13,112 bases of DNA, taken from contig CAJVPJ010001028.1 of the NCBI GenBank assembly GCA_910592205.1, forward strand, positions 1 through 13,112, given 5' to 3'. The position numbers and the translations under genes are program-made. Position 1 is the stretch's first letter, and each line of letters starts with the position of its first letter. The notes beneath the pieces are model-generated. The model did not search any database and was not told the origin of the DNA. It saw only the letters and a program-made list of their open reading frames with translations. The DNA is from Paraglomus occultum. Taxonomy: Eukaryota; Glomeromycota; Glomeromycetes; Paraglomerales; Paraglomeraceae. Below, piece by piece: positions 11,629 through 13,112 of this stretch.

Positions 11629-12189
11629 CGTTCAGCAGCTGCCTGTTCCTCTTTCAAAAGTACTCTCAGCTTTATCCGTCAACGTGTTTATTCTAAAGGC
11701 AGATCTACGACCCTCAGTTTGATGTTTAGCAAAGAAATAGAGAATCGGTAGGAACGTTGATTAACAAAGAAGAATAGCCATCGCTCTAGTATCCGCAGTG
11801 ACTTGTAGTGTCTATATATCATATGATACTTACTCCCTGTTGATTTGTTTACACACCACGCGTCACGTATATTCGATCAGCTGCTGACATGCCGGCCCTG
11901 TTATGGTTAGCATAATATACGTAATTGATAACGTTAAAAATAGTTTGGTTGGATATAAGAGAAGCGATAAATTTAATAAGTTTCTTAATGTTTACATTGC
12001 ATTCAATTAATATTTTAGTGGCAGTTATCGACTATTTAAATTATAGAATAATTATTCTGAAACAATTTATTGTTAATAGACACTCTCTGATAATAAATTA
12101 ATAAAACATATTAAAATTTTTTGAATTTTCTCTACTAGCGCGTTTACTAACCCTATGAAAGATAGTATAACTTGTATACAATAAAATTT

Positions 12190-12205
12190 TATATATATAT
12201 ATATT
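12190..12205. repeat. Short TA dinucleotide microsatellite
   Basis: About seven to eight TA units form a simple run in an AT-rich setting. It is an ordinary feature of such DNA. Confidence 0.8.
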
Positions 12206-12315
12206 TCGCATCCTAATTAATGTTGTCAAACTCTGATTTTATTACAAAAACATATTTAACATCATCAGCATTAGTTCAGCAAAGCTAATATTATTATTCT
12301 TATACCCCAAATTCA

Positions 12316-12525
12316 TTAAGCATGTCTACCGGGCGATTTACAACTTTCTAACGACGGCCGAATACAAAAAAAAATCAACTGTTTATCTCGGAATGAACGA
12401 GGGTCGTTAGATTGAGCAGGTTCATTGAAAACGATTGTAGAACCGTGCCATTCTAATGTGTTCGAGAAGGCTCTCAAGAACGTTAATCTATATGTGATGA
12501 TAGCGTGTGATTTCAAATTTGATCT
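12316..12525 (-). other. Unrecognised minus-strand open stretch, possible terminal exon
   Basis: The minus strand stays open for about 69 codons after a possible acceptor CTCTTCAG (ending near 12522) and stops near 12316. It includes FSNTLEWHGSTIVFNEP and SFRDKQLIFF, which read like protein. No family is recognised. The same bases on the plus strand also hold a short open stretch (VYRAIYNFLTTAEYKKK), so the strand is not decided. A poly-T run in the frame weakens the case. Confidence 0.2.
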
Positions 12526-12612
12526 GAAGAGGATTGTTTGGTCTCACTCCATCCCAATAATATTACTGTTATGCAGTAAGTAAGGTTATTATACTGTTGA
12601 GTGCCTTTAAAG

Positions 12613-13039
12613 GTGTTTATGGTCTTTACGATATTATCGACGGTTACAATCTGATTGTCCGGAAGATACCAGTTTAAAATTAACTTGGAAAAATCCCATA
12701 ACTCGTCAAGTCATTAGAGATAAACCAGCTCTTATCCAAGGTTTGCCGGGAAGTCTAAAGAAAGCACGTATACATATTAGATATATGAAAACATTTAATT
12801 TTTACCATAAAAGCCTCACATGAGAATGATGTAATACAAGTCAGAGATATCGCTATAATACGTATGATAAGTAAAAGCAAAGCAATGACAACACTGTTGT
12901 ACTTTCTGAATTTCCATAATATTGTCATTCTCCCCTTTCCCTTCCCGTCTGCAACCTTGTTCCATGGTCCTCGCCCCTCTTTGAACTCCTTCTGCATTGC
13001 TGTTTCCGTGTTCAACTCTTATTCATAGGTTTGATGTAA
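12613..13039 (+). other. Unrecognised plus-strand candidate 3' exon pair
   Basis: The plus strand frame from about 12613 to 12767 reads like protein, for example CPEDTSLKLTWKNPITRQ and ALIQGLPGSLKKA. A donor GTATAC at 12768 could splice to a TTCATAG acceptor ending at 13028, which follows a long pyrimidine-rich tract from about 12921. The joined frame would end Arg-Leu-Met-stop at 13037-13039. AATAAA signals follow at 13064-13073. This would be the last part of a gene whose earlier exons I could not place; the acceptor at 12612 is poor. No family is recognised. A minus-strand frame, 12755-13015, overlaps it and has no motif. Confidence 0.25.
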
Positions 13040-13112
13040 AGGCGTGTCGCGCGATCACAAATCAATAAATAAAACATGGAAAAATTCAAAACTTTTTTCC
13101 CAAGATTTCTAC

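Larger units (their letters stand above)
11561..12310. other. AT-rich stretch with small palindromes and a weak minus-strand exon candidate
   Basis: On the minus strand about 11570-11680 holds a short open stretch, KEEQAAAERELFN, ending in a stop near 11577. Further up, near 11892, an ATG starts MSAADRIYVTRG. I could not connect them with good splice sites. Perfect palindromes lie at 11817-11828 (TATCATATGATA) and 12045-12058 (AGAATAATTATTCT). The rest is very AT-rich with no visible gene. Confidence 0.3.

Overview
The window looks like nuclear DNA of a filamentous fungus. It is AT-rich, and its genes are split by small GT-AG introns. One of its three genes carries a cell-surface domain (DUF7137) that I know only from fungi. 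Genes are sparse: about 4 kb on the left and 2.2 kb on the right hold no confidently recognisable gene. That suggests an expanded, gene-poor genome, perhaps an early-diverging lineage, but the sequence does not fix the species.

Three multi-exon genes can be rebuilt in full, using 11 introns of 73 to 371 bases. (1) 4056-5663 (+), six exons, 287 residues: a mitochondrial adenylate kinase of the Adk2/AK3 type (GTP:AMP phosphotransferase) with an N-terminal targeting sequence. (2) 7510-8843 (-), five exons, 330 residues: a CDK-like protein kinase closest to the CCRK/CDK20 (fungal Csk1-like) group, with several atypical active-site residues. (3) 9517-10930 (+), three exons, 318 residues: a secreted or membrane-anchored surface protein with a signal peptide, a Gly/Asn/Ala tandem-repeat region, a DUF7137 domain and a hydrophobic tail.

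Layout: 1-2759 is AT-rich intergenic DNA. 2760-3890 is protein-like in places but unrecognised. The adenylate kinase follows, then a convergent intergenic region (5664-7509), the kinase, a shared divergent promoter region (8844-9516), and the DUF7137 gene. 10931-13112 is mostly intergenic with a few low-confidence candidate exons. The three genes do not form an operon or an obvious pathway. Only the kinase and DUF7137 genes, which are head to head, could share regulation.

I found no convincing new system. The points most worth checking are the kinase's non-canonical catalytic loop, its stop-free in-frame first intron, and the 21/24-base coding minisatellite in the surface protein.
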